The notes: generated by a model from the letters alone, not told the origin. Positions 1-6,798 are shown, numbered from the stretch's first letter. The stretch: DNA of 8,430 bases from Gammaproteobacteria bacterium (GCA_018820745.1 JAHJNP010000208.1:1-8430); one strand, 5' to 3'. Numbers and translations: made by a program.

Positions 1-1200
1 CAGCAGGACAGCCTGCGCTATTCGGCACGCGACGTCGCCATCGCGCGCGGCAAGCAGTGCGGCGTGCCGGTGGTGCTCGGCTCCGCCACACCCTCGCTGG
101 AAAGCTACGCGCAGGCGCTTTCCGGGCGTTACCGGCTGATCGAGCTGAAGCAGCGCGCGATCAGCCAGGCGCGGCTGCCGGACATCGAACTGGTCGACCT
201 CAAGCACATTCCGCTCGACAACGGCCTCACCCGCCCCGCCCTGCAGGCGCTGACCGACACCCTGGCGCGCGGCGAGCAAAGCCTGGTGTTCCTCAACCGG
301 CGCGGCTACGCCCCGGCACTGTACTGCCCGAGCTGCGGCTGGGTGTCGCCCTGCCCGCGCTGCTCGGCGCGGCTGGTGCTGCACCGCAGCGCACACCGGT
401 TGAAGTGCCACCACTGCGGGCTCGAGACGCGCATCCCGCCCGAATGTCCCGGCTGCGGCAACCCGGACTTGAAGCCGCTCGGCCAGGGCACCCAGCGGCT
501 GGAGGAGACGCTCGCCGCGCTGCTGCCCGCCGCGCGCATCCGCCGCATCGACCGCGACACCATGCGCCCGCGCGCCTGGGCCGAACTCGGCGCGGCGGTG
601 CACGGCGGCGAAATCGACATCCTGGTCGGCACCCAGATGCTGGCCAAGGGCCACGACTTTCCCAACATGACGCTGGCGCTGATCCTCGACACCGACGGCG
701 CGCTCTACAGCCCCGACTTCCGCGCCACCGAACGCCTGTTCGCCCAGCTGATGCAGGTGGCCGGACGCGCCGGACGCGCCGACAAACCCGGCCGCGTGCT
801 GATCCAGACCGCCTTCCCCGACCATCCGCTGTTCCGCTACCTGCAGCGCCACGACTACCCCGGTTACGCGCGTGCGCTGCTGGCCGAACGCCGCCAGCTC
901 GACCTGCCGCCGTTCACCCGCCAGGTCCTGTTGCGCGCCGAAGCACCCACCATGGACGCGGCGCTCGCCTTCCTGCAGCGCGCTGCCGCGCTGGCGCCCG
1001 CCACCGCCGGCGTCAGCGTGTTCGCCGCCACCCCTGCGCCGATGGCGCGCGTGGCCAATCTGGAGCGCGCGCAGCTGCTGATCCAGTCGGCGCAGCGCCA
1101 GGCCCTACAGGCGTTCGTGCGAGACTGGCGGCCGCAGTTCGACAGCATCCGGCCGCGCGTGGCGCGCTGGTCGCTCGACGTCGATCCCTTGGTGTTTTGA
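1..1200 (+). CDS. priA: Primosomal protein N' (replication restart helicase PriA), 3' part
   Basis: PriA is a 3'-to-5' DNA helicase that recognises stalled forks and reloads the replisome. The reading frame is open from base 1, so the gene starts left of the window. The 399 residues present are roughly the C-terminal 55% of a protein usually near 730 residues. Visible in order are a helicase motif with [11 protein letters not shown] (about residues 25-35), the PriA zinc-binding insertion with paired cysteines (YCPSCGW, CPRC, CHHC, CPGC; about residues 108-152), [14 protein letters not shown], and motif VI with QVAGRAGR (about residues 252-259). The cysteine insertion between helicase motifs is diagnostic for PriA. 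The stop codon overlaps the -35 element proposed for argS, so the two genes are probably transcribed separately. No defect is visible in the part present. Confidence 0.97.
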   Translation, partial: QQDSLRYSARDVAIARGKQCGVPVVLGSATPSLESYAQALSGRYRLIELKQRAISQARLPDIELVDLKHIPLDNGLTRPALQALTDTLARGEQSLVFLNRRGYAPALYCPSCGWVSPCPRCSARLVLHRSAHRLKCHHCGLETRIPPECPGCGNPDLKPLGQGTQRLEETLAALLPAARIRRIDRDTMRPRAWAELGAAVHGGEIDILVGTQMLAKGHDFPNMTLALILDTDGALYSPDFRATERLFAQLMQVAGRAGRADKPGRVLIQTAFPDHPLFRYLQRHDYPGYARALLAERRQLDLPPFTRQVLLRAEAPTMDAALAFLQRAAALAPATAGVSVFAATPAPMARVANLERAQLLIQSAQRQALQAFVRDWRPQFDSIRPRVARWSLDVDPLVF

Positions 1201-1224
1201 TGCGCTGCGCGCGGCGCATATAAT
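1197..1224 (+). promoter_or_regulatory. Sigma70-type promoter for argS
   Basis: TTGATG (1197-1202, four of six consensus bases) is separated by 16 bp from a perfect TATAAT (1219-1224). The -35 box lies over the priA stop codon. Transcription would start near 1231 and leave a leader of about 55 bases before the argS ATG. The prediction rests on consensus match and position only. Confidence 0.6.
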
Positions 1225-1243
1225 CGCCAGCTATCCATTCCGA

Positions 1244-1279
1244 ACAAAGAGAATCTGCACCTTGCTGCGTCCTCTTTGT
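1244..1279 (+). repeat. 8-bp inverted repeat in the argS leader
   Basis: ACAAAGAG (1244-1251) and CTCTTTGT (1272-1279) are perfect inverted copies with a 20-base loop, lying between the predicted transcription start and the argS ATG. The left arm contains the only purine-rich, Shine-Dalgarno-like stretch in the leader, so a folded leader could limit ribosome access. The structure is seen; a regulatory role is inference. Confidence 0.4.
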
Positions 1280-1285
1280 AAGCCC

Positions 1286-2959
1286 ATGTCCGACACCCAT
1301 CCGCTCAAAGACCAGATCGCCCTGCTGATCGGCGCAGCCCTCGAAACGGTGGCGCCCGACGCCCCGGTCAGCCTCGAGATCGAACGCCCGAAAAACCCCG
1401 ACCACGGCGACTTTTCCAGCAACGCCGCGATGCAGCTGGCGCGGCCGCTGAAGCGCAACCCGCGCGAGCTGGCGCAGCTGATCCTGACCGAACTGCCGGC
1501 GTCCCCGCTGATCGCCAGAACCGAAATCGCCGGCGCCGGCTTCATCAATTTCCACCTCGCACCCGCGGCCTGGCACGGCATCGTGCGGCGCGTCCGCACC
1601 GAAGGCGCGCAATTCGGCCGCGGCGACGCGGGCCGCGGCCACAAGGTGCTGGTCGAGTTCGTCTCGGCCAACCCGACCGGCCCGCTGCACGTCGGCCACG
1701 GCCGCCAGGCGGCGCTCGGCGACGCGATCTGCAACCTGTATGCGGCGCAGGGCTGGGAGGTGTGCCGCGAGTTCTACTACAACGACGCCGGGGTGCAGAT
1801 CGCCACGCTGGCCAACAGCGTGCAGGCGCGCGCGAAAGGCGCAAAGCCGGGCGACGCTGCGTGGCCGGAAACCGCCTACAACGGCGACTACATCGCCGAC
1901 ATCGCGGCGGATTTTCTGGCTAAGAAAACCGTCAAGTCGGACGACCGCGAATACACCGCGAGCGGCGACGTCAACGATCTCGACAGCATCCGCCAGTTCG
2001 CCGTCGCCTACCTGCGCCACGAGCAGGACCTCGACCTCAAGGCCTTCGCGGTGCGCTTCGACCACTATTATCTGGAGTCGAGCCTATACACCAGCGGCCG
2101 GGTGGAGGCGACGGTCAAGCGGCTCGTCGACGCCGGCAAAACCTACGAGCAGGACGGCGCGCTGTGGCTCCGGACCACCGACTACGGCGACGACAAGGAC
2201 CGCGTGATGAAGAAGTCCGACGGCAGCTACACCTATTTCGTGCCCGACGTCGCCTATCACATCGCCAAGTGGGAACGCGGCTACGAGCGCGCGATCAACA
2301 TCCAGGGCACCGACCACCACGGCACCATCGCCCGCGTGCGCGCCGGCCTGCAGGCGGCCAACGTCGGCATCCCCGAGGGCTATCCCGACTACCTGCTGCA
2401 CACCATGATCCGGGTCATGCGCGGCGGCGAGGAGGTCAAGATATCCAAGCGCGCCGGCAGCTATGTCACCCTGCGCGACCTCATCGACTGGACCAGCAAG
2501 GACGCGGTGCGCTTCTTCCTGCTCTCGCGCAAGGCCGACACCGAATACATTTTCGACGTCGATCTGGCAGTCGCCAAGAACACCGACAACCCGGTGTTCT
2601 ACGTGCAGTACGCCCATGCGCGCATCTGCCGCGTCTTTGAAGAATGGGGCGATACGCCCGCCGCACTCGACGCCGTCGACCTCGCGCCGCTGGCCGCGCC
2701 GCACGAACTCGCGCTGATGCAGCGCCTGGCCGAATACCCCGAGGTCGTCGCCGGCGCCGCGCGCGACCTGGCGCCGCACCTGCTGGTGCACTACCTGCAG
2801 ATGCTGGCGGGCGACTTCCACGCGTGGTACAACGCCGAGAAATTCCTGGTCGATGATGCGGCGACCAAGCTCGCCCGGCTGGCGCTGGCCGACGCCACCC
2901 GCATCGCGATCGTCAACGGCCTCGCCTTGCTCGGCGTGTCCGCCCCGGAGAAAATGTAG
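1286..2959 (+). CDS. argS: Arginine--tRNA ligase (ArgS)
   Basis: This cytoplasmic class Ia aminoacyl-tRNA synthetase charges tRNA-Arg with arginine using ATP. The 557 residues are normal for the family. The N-terminal additional domain covers about residues 1-110. The catalytic signature [11 protein letters not shown] contains the HIGH-type motif HVGHG (135-139). The KMSKS-type loop reads [12 protein letters not shown] from residue 385, with Ile in place of the usual Met. The C-terminal DALR-type anticodon-binding domain begins near [13 protein letters not shown]. The start is uncertain: the ATG at 1286 gives a family-like N-terminus ([10 protein letters not shown]) but has no Shine-Dalgarno sequence, while an in-frame TTG at 1262 follows the purine-rich AAAGAGA. 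The next gene begins two bases after the stop. Confidence 0.97.
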   Translation: MSDTHPLKDQIALLIGAALETVAPDAPVSLEIERPKNPDHGDFSSNAAMQLARPLKRNPRELAQLILTELPASPLIARTEIAGAGFINFHLAPAAWHGIVRRVRTEGAQFGRGDAGRGHKVLVEFVSANPTGPLHVGHGRQAALGDAICNLYAAQGWEVCREFYYNDAGVQIATLANSVQARAKGAKPGDAAWPETAYNGDYIADIAADFLAKKTVKSDDREYTASGDVNDLDSIRQFAVAYLRHEQDLDLKAFAVRFDHYYLESSLYTSGRVEATVKRLVDAGKTYEQDGALWLRTTDYGDDKDRVMKKSDGSYTYFVPDVAYHIAKWERGYERAINIQGTDHHGTIARVRAGLQAANVGIPEGYPDYLLHTMIRVMRGGEEVKISKRAGSYVTLRDLIDWTSKDAVRFFLLSRKADTEYIFDVDLAVAKNTDNPVFYVQYAHARICRVFEEWGDTPAALDAVDLAPLAAPHELALMQRLAEYPEVVAGAARDLAPHLLVHYLQMLAGDFHAWYNAEKFLVDDAATKLARLALADATRIAIVNGLALLGVSAPEKM

Positions 2960-2961
2960 CC

Positions 2962-3492
2962 ATGGCAAAACCCGCATCCCGCAACACCCGCCGTTCCGGC
3001 GGCAATTCCATTTTCACCGGCGTGCTGATCGGCCTCACCGTCGGCGCGGTGCTCGCCGTGGGCGTGGCGCTCTGGGTCACCGGCAACAATCCGTTCTCGT
3101 CCGCCACCCCGGCGGCGGTCCCCAGCCAGCCGGCGCCCGCCACGCCCGAGGCCGCGCCCAGCTTCGACTTCTACAAGGTCCTGCCGAGCGACACGCCAAG
3201 CGTGCTGCCGCCGTCCGCCGCGCCCACCGCGGCCGCGCCGCGCTATTACCTGCAGGCGGGCGCGTTCCACAATGCCGATGATGCCGACAACCTGAAGGCG
3301 CAGCTGGCGATGCTCGGCGTCGAAGCCGTCATTCAGACCGGCGAGATCGCCGACAAGGGCGTGTTCCATCGCGTGCGCGTCGGCCCCTTCAGCGCCATGG
3401 ATGAGGTGAATCGCACCCGCAGCCTGCTGACACAGAACGATATCCCGGCCACGCTGGTCAAAGAAGTTCCCAACCCACAGGAGACGCCTTGA
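2962..3492 (+). CDS. SPOR-domain membrane protein (FtsN-like)
   Basis: The 176-residue protein has a short basic N-terminus, one membrane segment (about residues 17-40), a Pro/Ala-rich periplasmic linker, the stretch FDFYKVLP often seen in proteobacterial SPOR proteins, and a C-terminal SPOR domain (about 93-170, starting YYLQAGAFHN and including RVRVGPF). SPOR domains bind denuded peptidoglycan at division septa, so a role at the cell envelope during division is likely. It is short compared with E. coli FtsN, and I do not assign that symbol. A GGAG at 2947-2950 lies within the argS 3' end, and the gene starts two bases after the argS stop, which suggests translational coupling. Its TGA overlaps the ATG of the next gene. 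Confidence 0.9.
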   Translation: MAKPASRNTRRSGGNSIFTGVLIGLTVGAVLAVGVALWVTGNNPFSSATPAAVPSQPAPATPEAAPSFDFYKVLPSDTPSVLPPSAAPTAAAPRYYLQAGAFHNADDADNLKAQLAMLGVEAVIQTGEIADKGVFHRVRVGPFSAMDEVNRTRSLLTQNDIPATLVKEVPNPQETP

Positions 3493-4145
3493 TGTTCACC
3501 CGCACTTTGGCTTTTTTGGCCGCCACCGTCCTTTCCCTGTCTGCCTTGGCTGCCGCGCCGGAAGCCTTCGAGGGACACGACTACACCCGTCTGAAGAATG
3601 CGCAGCCGGTCGCCACCGGCAACAAGGTCGAGGTGCTGGAGTTTTTCTGGTATCGCTGCCCGCACTGCTTTCAGCTCGAACCCGGCCTCAATGCCTGGCT
3701 GAAGGCCCTGCCCAAGGACGCCCAGGTGCGGCGCGTGCCGGCGGTGTTCCGTGACGACTGGATGCCCGGCGCCAAGCTCTATTACACCCTGGAGCAGATG
3801 AACCTGCTCGGCCGCCTGCACCACAAGGTGTTCGACGCCTACCACGTGGATAACATCAACCTCAACGACCCGGCCGTGCTGGGCGGCTGGATCGCCAAGC
3901 ACGGCGTCGACCGCAAGAAATTCGAGGGCATCTACAACTCCTTCTCCACCCAGTCGAAGGCCACCCAGGGTGCACGGCTGGCCACCACCTATGCCATCAG
4001 CGGCGTGCCCGCCTTCATCATCGACGGCAAGTACGCTACCTCGGTGTCGATGGCCGGCAGCGAGGCGCGCCTGTTCGAAGTGCTCGACCAGCTGATCGTC
4101 AAGGCACGCGCCGAGCGCAGCGGCAGCAAGAAGCCCGCGAAATAG
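3492..4145 (+). CDS. dsbA: Thiol:disulfide interchange protein DsbA-type
   Basis: This is a periplasmic oxidase that introduces disulfide bonds into exported proteins and is normally reoxidised by DsbB. The 217-residue precursor has a Sec signal peptide (MFTRTLAFLAATVLSLSALA, cleavage probably near residue 20). The active site CPHC lies in FFWYRCPHCFQLEP (about residues 54-57), identical to the E. coli DsbA motif. The cis-proline loop is seen in ISGVPAFIIDGKY. The ATG at 3492 overlaps the preceding stop codon in a TGATG arrangement and has AGGAG (3479-3483) at good spacing, which favours it over the adjacent TTG at 3489. The overlap implies co-translation with the SPOR gene. dsbA after a SPOR gene is a familiar betaproteobacterial arrangement. 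No dsbB is present in the window. Confidence 0.95.
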   Translation: MFTRTLAFLAATVLSLSALAAAPEAFEGHDYTRLKNAQPVATGNKVEVLEFFWYRCPHCFQLEPGLNAWLKALPKDAQVRRVPAVFRDDWMPGAKLYYTLEQMNLLGRLHHKVFDAYHVDNINLNDPAVLGGWIAKHGVDRKKFEGIYNSFSTQSKATQGARLATTYAISGVPAFIIDGKYATSVSMAGSEARLFEVLDQLIVKARAERSGSKKPAK

Positions 4146-4150
4146 ATCCG

Positions 4151-4939
4151 TTGCCGGCCGCCCCGCCCAAGGTCTTGAATCAACCCTTACGGGTCTTTAT
4201 CACCGGCGCAAGTTCCGGTCTCGGCGCGGCGCTGGCGCGGCATTATGGCGCGCTGGGCGCGCAACTGGGGCTGGCCGGCCGCCGCCTCGACGGTCTGCAG
4301 AACGCGGGCGACGGGCTGGACGCGCGGTTGTATCCGGCCGACGTGCGCGACGCCGCCGCCATGCAGACCGCGGCCGAAGCATTTTTGAATGAAGTCGGCC
4401 CGCCCGATATCGTCATCGCGGCGGCGGGCATCAGCGTCGGCACCCTGACCGAGGAGGCGACCGACGCCGCGGTGTTTCGCGCGGTGATGGACGCCAACGT
4501 CCTGGGGCTGGTGCACACGTTTCAGCCCTTCATCGCCCCCATGCAAACACGCGGCGGCGTGCTGTGCGGCATTTCCAGCGTGGCCGGGGTGCGCGGCCTG
4601 CCGGGCGGCGGCGCCTACTCGGCCTCGAAAGCCGCCGCCACCGTCTATCTCGAAGCCTTGCGGCTGGAGCTGAAAGCGCGCCGCATCGCCGTGGTCACGG
4701 TGGCGCCCGGCTACATCGACACGCCGATGACGCAGGTCAACCCCTACGTCATGCCGTTCAAGATGAGTGCCCGGGTGGCCGCGGCGAAAGTGGCGGGCTG
4801 CATCTCGCGGCGCCGGGCCTACACCGTGATCCCCTGGCAAATGGCCTGGGGCGCGCGGCTGCTGAAATGGCTGCCCATTCCGGTTTATGATGCAGCATTC
4901 GAAAAGGCACCCCGCAAGCCACGCGGCCTGCCTACCTGA
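4151..4939 (+). CDS. Short-chain dehydrogenase/reductase (SDR), substrate unknown
   Basis: This is a classical Rossmann-fold NAD(P)-dependent oxidoreductase of 262 residues when counted from the TTG at 4151. The cofactor glycine motif TGASSGLG lies at 18-25. The usual NNAG is represented by AAAG (90-93). The catalytic residues appear as Asn116, Ser142/143, Tyr156 and Lys160 (YSASK), followed by APGYIDTPM. The C-terminus (WLPIPVYDAAFEKAPRKPR) resembles a conserved proteobacterial subgroup, but the substrate cannot be read from sequence. There is no ATG near the N-terminus. A second in-frame TTG at 4175 would give MNQPLRVFITGASSG and could be the true start, although its AAGG sits only two bases upstream. 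The gene begins five bases after dsbA and probably shares its transcript. Confidence 0.88.
   Translation: MPAAPPKVLNQPLRVFITGASSGLGAALARHYGALGAQLGLAGRRLDGLQNAGDGLDARLYPADVRDAAAMQTAAEAFLNEVGPPDIVIAAAGISVGTLTEEATDAAVFRAVMDANVLGLVHTFQPFIAPMQTRGGVLCGISSVAGVRGLPGGGAYSASKAAATVYLEALRLELKARRIAVVTVAPGYIDTPMTQVNPYVMPFKMSARVAAAKVAGCISRRRAYTVIPWQMAWGARLLKWLPIPVYDAAFEKAPRKPRGLPT
4862..4891 (+). promoter_or_regulatory. Possible sigma70 promoter for the response regulator
   Basis: CTGAAA (4862-4867) and TATGAT (4886-4891), 18 bp apart, lie inside the 3' end of the dehydrogenase gene about 80 bp before the response-regulator ATG. The -35 matches four and the -10 five of six consensus bases. In such GC-rich coding DNA this could be chance. 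Confidence 0.25.
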
Positions 4940-4967
4940 TCAGCTTGACCCAATAAGTGGAGAAGCA

Positions 4968-5600
4968 ATGCCAACCCCTTTGAACATTATCCTCATCGAC
5001 GATCACCCCCTGTTGCGCATGGGTGTTGCAGGCTATATCGAGCAGGAGCCGGATCTGACGCTCACCGCGCAGCTGGCCAACGCCGCCGAGTTGCGCGCCT
5101 GGATGGCCGCGGGCAACACGGCCGACGCGGCGCTGCTCGACCGCTCGCTGCCCGATGCCGACGGCCTCGACCTCGTCTCCGACCTGCGCGACCTCGGCAT
5201 CAAGGTCATCATGCTCACCATCGCCGATTCCGACGAGGAAATTTCCGAGGCGATCTCGTCCGGCGTCGACGGCTACGTCATCAAGTCCAGCGAGCCCGAC
5301 CAGGTGCTGGCGGCCATCCGCAGCGTATGCGACGGCCAGAGCAGCTTCCCGCTCAACATCATGCAGAAGATGGCGCGCGGCGAGCTCAACAACAGCGCCT
5401 TGTCGGCGCTGACCGCGCGCGAAATGGAGATCGTCAACCACGTGAAGGAGGGCCTGTCCAACAAGGCCATCGCCTACCAGATGACGCTGTCGGAAAACAC
5501 CGTGCGCAACCACCTGCGCAACATCATGGAAAAGCTCGGCTTGCGCAATCGCGTCCAGGTCGCCACCCTGGCGCTGAAAGAAGACCACAAGCGGCACTGA
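4968..5600 (+). CDS. NarL/FixJ-family response regulator with LuxR-type DNA-binding domain
   Basis: This 210-residue two-component transcription regulator has a receiver domain at about residues 5-120. The acidic pair Asp11-Asp12, phosphoacceptor Asp58 (in LLDRSLPDADG), Thr84 and Lys106 are all present, so phosphorylation should be possible. The C-terminal LuxR/GerE helix-turn-helix (about 141-200) has LTAREMEIV, GLSNKAIA and SENTVRNHLRNIMEKLG, all typical. The start at 4968 has GGAGAAG (4959-4965) just upstream; a longer in-frame extension to 4887 would run back into the dehydrogenase gene and adds a non-homologous leader. No sensor kinase gene is adjacent, so it is an orphan in this window and its signal and targets are unknown. 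A strong terminator follows 17 bases after the stop. Confidence 0.93.
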   Translation: MPTPLNIILIDDHPLLRMGVAGYIEQEPDLTLTAQLANAAELRAWMAAGNTADAALLDRSLPDADGLDLVSDLRDLGIKVIMLTIADSDEEISEAISSGVDGYVIKSSEPDQVLAAIRSVCDGQSSFPLNIMQKMARGELNNSALSALTAREMEIVNHVKEGLSNKAIAYQMTLSENTVRNHLRNIMEKLGLRNRVQVATLALKEDHKRH

Positions 5601-5617
5601 GTACGCAGCTTGCCAGC

Positions 5618-5647
5618 AAAAAGCGCGGCTCAATGCCGCGCTTTTTT
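5618..5647 (+). terminator. Intrinsic terminator, probably bidirectional
   Basis: AAAAAGCGCGGC (5618-5629) pairs perfectly with GCCGCGCTTTTT (5635-5646) around the loop TCAAT, followed by one more T. The A tract on one side and T tract on the other make it usable in both directions. It ends the response-regulator transcript and would also have ended a convergent gene, which fits the glmS-like tail directly to its right. Confidence 0.92.
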
Positions 5648-5657
5648 GTGCCGCCGT

Positions 5658-5684
5658 TTATTCCACGGTGACGCGCTTCGCCAT
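5658..5684 (-). pseudogene. glmS: Remnant 3' end of glmS (last codons only)
   Basis: Read on the - strand, 5684-5658 encodes MAKRVTVE then TAA. GlmS (glutamine--fructose-6-phosphate aminotransferase) ends in a very conserved LAKSVTVE or close variant, and the stop falls at exactly the same place. The bases also resemble a typical GC-rich glmS tail (TTCCACGGTGACG on the + strand). Similarity ends at about 5683, where the repeat-bearing DNA begins; the first codon ATG may be half glmS and half element. The fragment faces the shared terminator, as a convergent glmS would. It has no function itself. The alternative is coincidence over a short stretch. Confidence 0.55.
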
Positions 5685-5691
5685 GGTAAGG

Positions 5692-5711
5692 AACAAATAA
5701 AAGCTGGACTG
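5692..5711 (+). repeat. Direct repeat R1
   Basis: AACAAATAAAAGCTGGACTG, 18 of 20 bases identical to R3. CGTAA follows eight bases after the repeat, as it also does after R3. Confidence 0.75.
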
Positions 5712-5768
5712 AAAAATCACGTAACCGCTTGTTTTAACAAGACAGCCTGATCCTGGCTCAAAAAGACC

Positions 5769-5788
5769 GACAAATATAAGTTGGACCG
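5769..5788 (+). repeat. Direct repeat R2
   Basis: GACAAATATAAGTTGGACCG, 18 of 20 bases identical to R3. It starts 77 bp after R1. Between R1 and R2 lies a short perfect inverted repeat, CTTGTT and AACAAG (5728-5741). Confidence 0.75.
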
Positions 5789-5814
5789 ACCGCGTTCATG
5801 TTGCACGTCCGTGT

Positions 5815-5834
5815 GACAAATAAAAGTTGGACTG
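5815..5834 (+). repeat. Direct repeat R3
   Basis: GACAAATAAAAGTTGGACTG, the best representative of the three. It starts 46 bp after R2. No further direct or inverted copy was found to its right inside the window. Confidence 0.75.
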
Positions 5835-5901
5835 GAGGCGGGCGTAATACGGAGGCGAATGGTGCCCTCTGTCCCTTGGCGAACAACCGACAGCTGTTCG
5901 G

Positions 5902-5917
5902 GGCGGATTCAACCGGT
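5902..5917. repeat. Copy of the outer end of an IS30-like terminal repeat
   Basis: GGCGGATTCAACCGGT is identical to 8306-8321, the outer part of the insertion sequence end at the right edge, and lies in the same orientation. On the - strand both copies read Thr-Gly-stop. Similarity fades beyond 5917, so this is probably a relic of another insertion. Confidence 0.5.
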
Positions 5918-6210
5918 GGCGTTCTGAGAAAATCAGGTCTTCTATGCAGCTGCACACCAGTCGTTGATTAGAAACTCAAGCTGAACGGCCGCTTCCCATC
6001 TTTGCGACCGCGTGCTCTCGACCCGTTGCCGTCATTCGCGTGCAACGTGCTGATCGGCCGGTCGTCGGCCTTAGCTGCCGATGGAGTTTTTGCCGACTAC
6101 TTCCGTTATGGATTCGTTACCGGACATCGTCCATGAAATCACACCGAACGGCAGCTTTCTGATTTCCTCTGCGGCAGGCCCCGACCGTTAAGAGACTCTC
6201 ATAGCATGTT

Positions 6211-6230
6211 TGCCGAACGTCTGTTTGGCA
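6211..6230 (+). repeat. Hairpin with four-base loop
   Basis: TGCCGAAC (6211-6218) pairs with GTTTGGCA (6223-6230), with one G-U pair, around the loop GTCT. It lies four bases before a second, larger hairpin. Function is unknown. Confidence 0.4.
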
Positions 6231-6233
6231 GCG

Positions 6234-6269
6234 GACAGGGGCCATCTGTAAACGGATAGACCCCCTGTC
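6234..6269. repeat. 8-bp inverted repeat downstream of the - strand gene
   Basis: GACAGGGG (6234-6241) and CCCCTGTC (6262-6269) are perfect inverted copies with a 20-base loop, ending 11 bases past the stop of the - strand gene at 6281. The position suits a transcript end or stabilising structure, but no T tract follows in either direction, so it is not a standard intrinsic terminator. Confidence 0.4.
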
Positions 6270-6280
6270 TTGCGGTCCAT

Positions 6281-6706
6281 TCACTCTGCCTTGGCAGGTG
6301 TCCACGTGTGTGAGTAAAAGCCATTCTCAAGATCGTAGTCGAAGTAATAATTCCCCTCCGGGGCGCGGAATACGGCGAAACAGGTCTTGTTCAACCCCTT
6401 CTTCTTGTACACGTCGAGGCAGTAGGCATTTTTCCCTTCCTCGAAGCGCCACGAGCCGGTAAAGTCCTTGAAGCCCTTGCGCTCGAAACCGCCGTCCGGC
6501 TTGAAGTATTTGGTGCTCTTCCCCGTCGTGCCTTTCACTTCGTGGGTCCCCGGTATGAAAGCCTTGAGGTCCTCCACGCTCAGGCGTTGCAGTCCCTTGG
6601 CTTCCGCCTCCTTCAGATTCACGGGTGCTTGCGGAACACCCCCTTGTGCTAGGACGGATGTGGCCGTGAACAAGGCGATGAAGATTGCATTGCGTGCGTA
6701 TAACAT
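6281..6706 (-). CDS. Small secreted protein of unknown function (DUF995-like pattern)
   Basis: The 141-residue precursor has a Sec signal peptide (residues 1-20, cleavage probably after SVLA), so the mature protein of about 121 residues should be periplasmic or exported. The body reads LSVEDLKAFIPGTHEV (42-57), then YFKPDGGF, GSWRFEEG with Trp86, Cys96 in AYCLDVY and Cys109 in KTCFAVF, and a Tyr/Phe-rich end. This order (an initial xLxxLxPGT, a GxW strand and two spaced cysteines) recalls DUF995-type small periplasmic beta proteins, but I cannot confirm the family. The two cysteines could form a disulfide. A near-perfect Shine-Dalgarno fixes the start. It stands alone, opposite to the PEP-CTERM gene, in DNA of lower GC than the left part. 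Function is not known. Confidence 0.85.
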   Translation of the reverse strand: MLYARNAIFIALFTATSVLAQGGVPQAPVNLKEAEAKGLQRLSVEDLKAFIPGTHEVKGTTGKSTKYFKPDGGFERKGFKDFTGSWRFEEGKNAYCLDVYKKKGLNKTCFAVFRAPEGNYYFDYDLENGFYSHTWTPAKAE

Positions 6707-6711
6707 GGTGT

Positions 6712-6719
6712 TCCTCCTT
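6712..6719 (-). promoter_or_regulatory. Strong ribosome binding site
   Basis: On the - strand AAGGAGGA lies six bases before the ATG at 6706-6704. It is the best Shine-Dalgarno in the window and decides both the start and the reality of the small secreted protein gene. Confidence 0.85.
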
Positions 6720-6798
6720 GAAGAGAAAGCGGAATCGAGACACTCTTATGTTGGCTGGATCGTTAACCAGACCTTCATGTTCTCTATATACACCATCC

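Larger units (their letters stand above)
5684..5834. mobile_element. Putative Tn7-like transposon end with three transposase-binding repeats
   Basis: Three 20-bp direct repeats with unequal spacing occupy 143 bp, starting eight bases after a TG at 5684. Tn7 ends have the same plan as I recall it: a terminal TG, eight bases, then the first TnsB site beginning GACAATAAAGTC and ending near ACTGAA, with three spaced sites over about 150 bp in the left end. The repeats here begin GACAAATAAAAGT and end GGACTG. Together with the abutting glmS tail this points to a Tn7-type element whose body lies to the right. No tns genes are in the window and the second end is not seen, so it may be a relic. Confidence 0.45.
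5835..6280. other. Gene-free stretch of accessory DNA
   Basis: No convincing coding region is seen on either strand. The short open frames lack ribosome binding sites and recognisable protein sequence. The stretch holds an IS30-like terminal-repeat fragment (5902-5917), two diverged copies of a GAACGGCCGCTTCCC-like motif (5983-5997 and 6146-6160, 12 of 15 bases identical), and two hairpins just downstream of the - strand gene (6211-6269). Confidence 0.6.

Noticed and set aside
1013..2065. 350-codon open frame on the - strand over priA and argS
   Set aside because: It lies opposite well-supported genes in GC-rich DNA, where long antisense frames are common, and its protein sequence shows no domain.
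2084..2977. 297-codon - strand frame across argS
   Set aside because: Antisense shadow of argS; low-complexity Val/Gly/Asp-rich translation typical of such shadows.
4187..5633. Two long - strand frames opposite the dehydrogenase and the response regulator
   Set aside because: Both mirror clear genes and have no family-like sequence.
5692..5834. CRISPR array
   Set aside because: Only three imperfect 20-bp repeats with unequal gaps (57 and 26 bp) and no cas genes; the layout fits transposase sites better.
5758..5955. 65-codon - strand frame across the repeats
   Set aside because: Runs through R2 and R3, which look like binding sites; no protein family resemblance.
5909..6030. Decayed transposase reading FLINDWCAA on the - strand
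   Set aside because: Short, with stops in frame, and the resemblance to insertion-sequence C-termini is too weak to support beyond the 16-bp terminal match.
5970..6075. Integron attC-like site
   Set aside because: Some inverted GC-rich segments are present but no paired core sites or integrase-related features could be found.
6117..6305. 62-codon - strand frame overlapping the end of the secreted-protein gene
   Set aside because: Overlaps a much better gene and has no ribosome binding site or domain.
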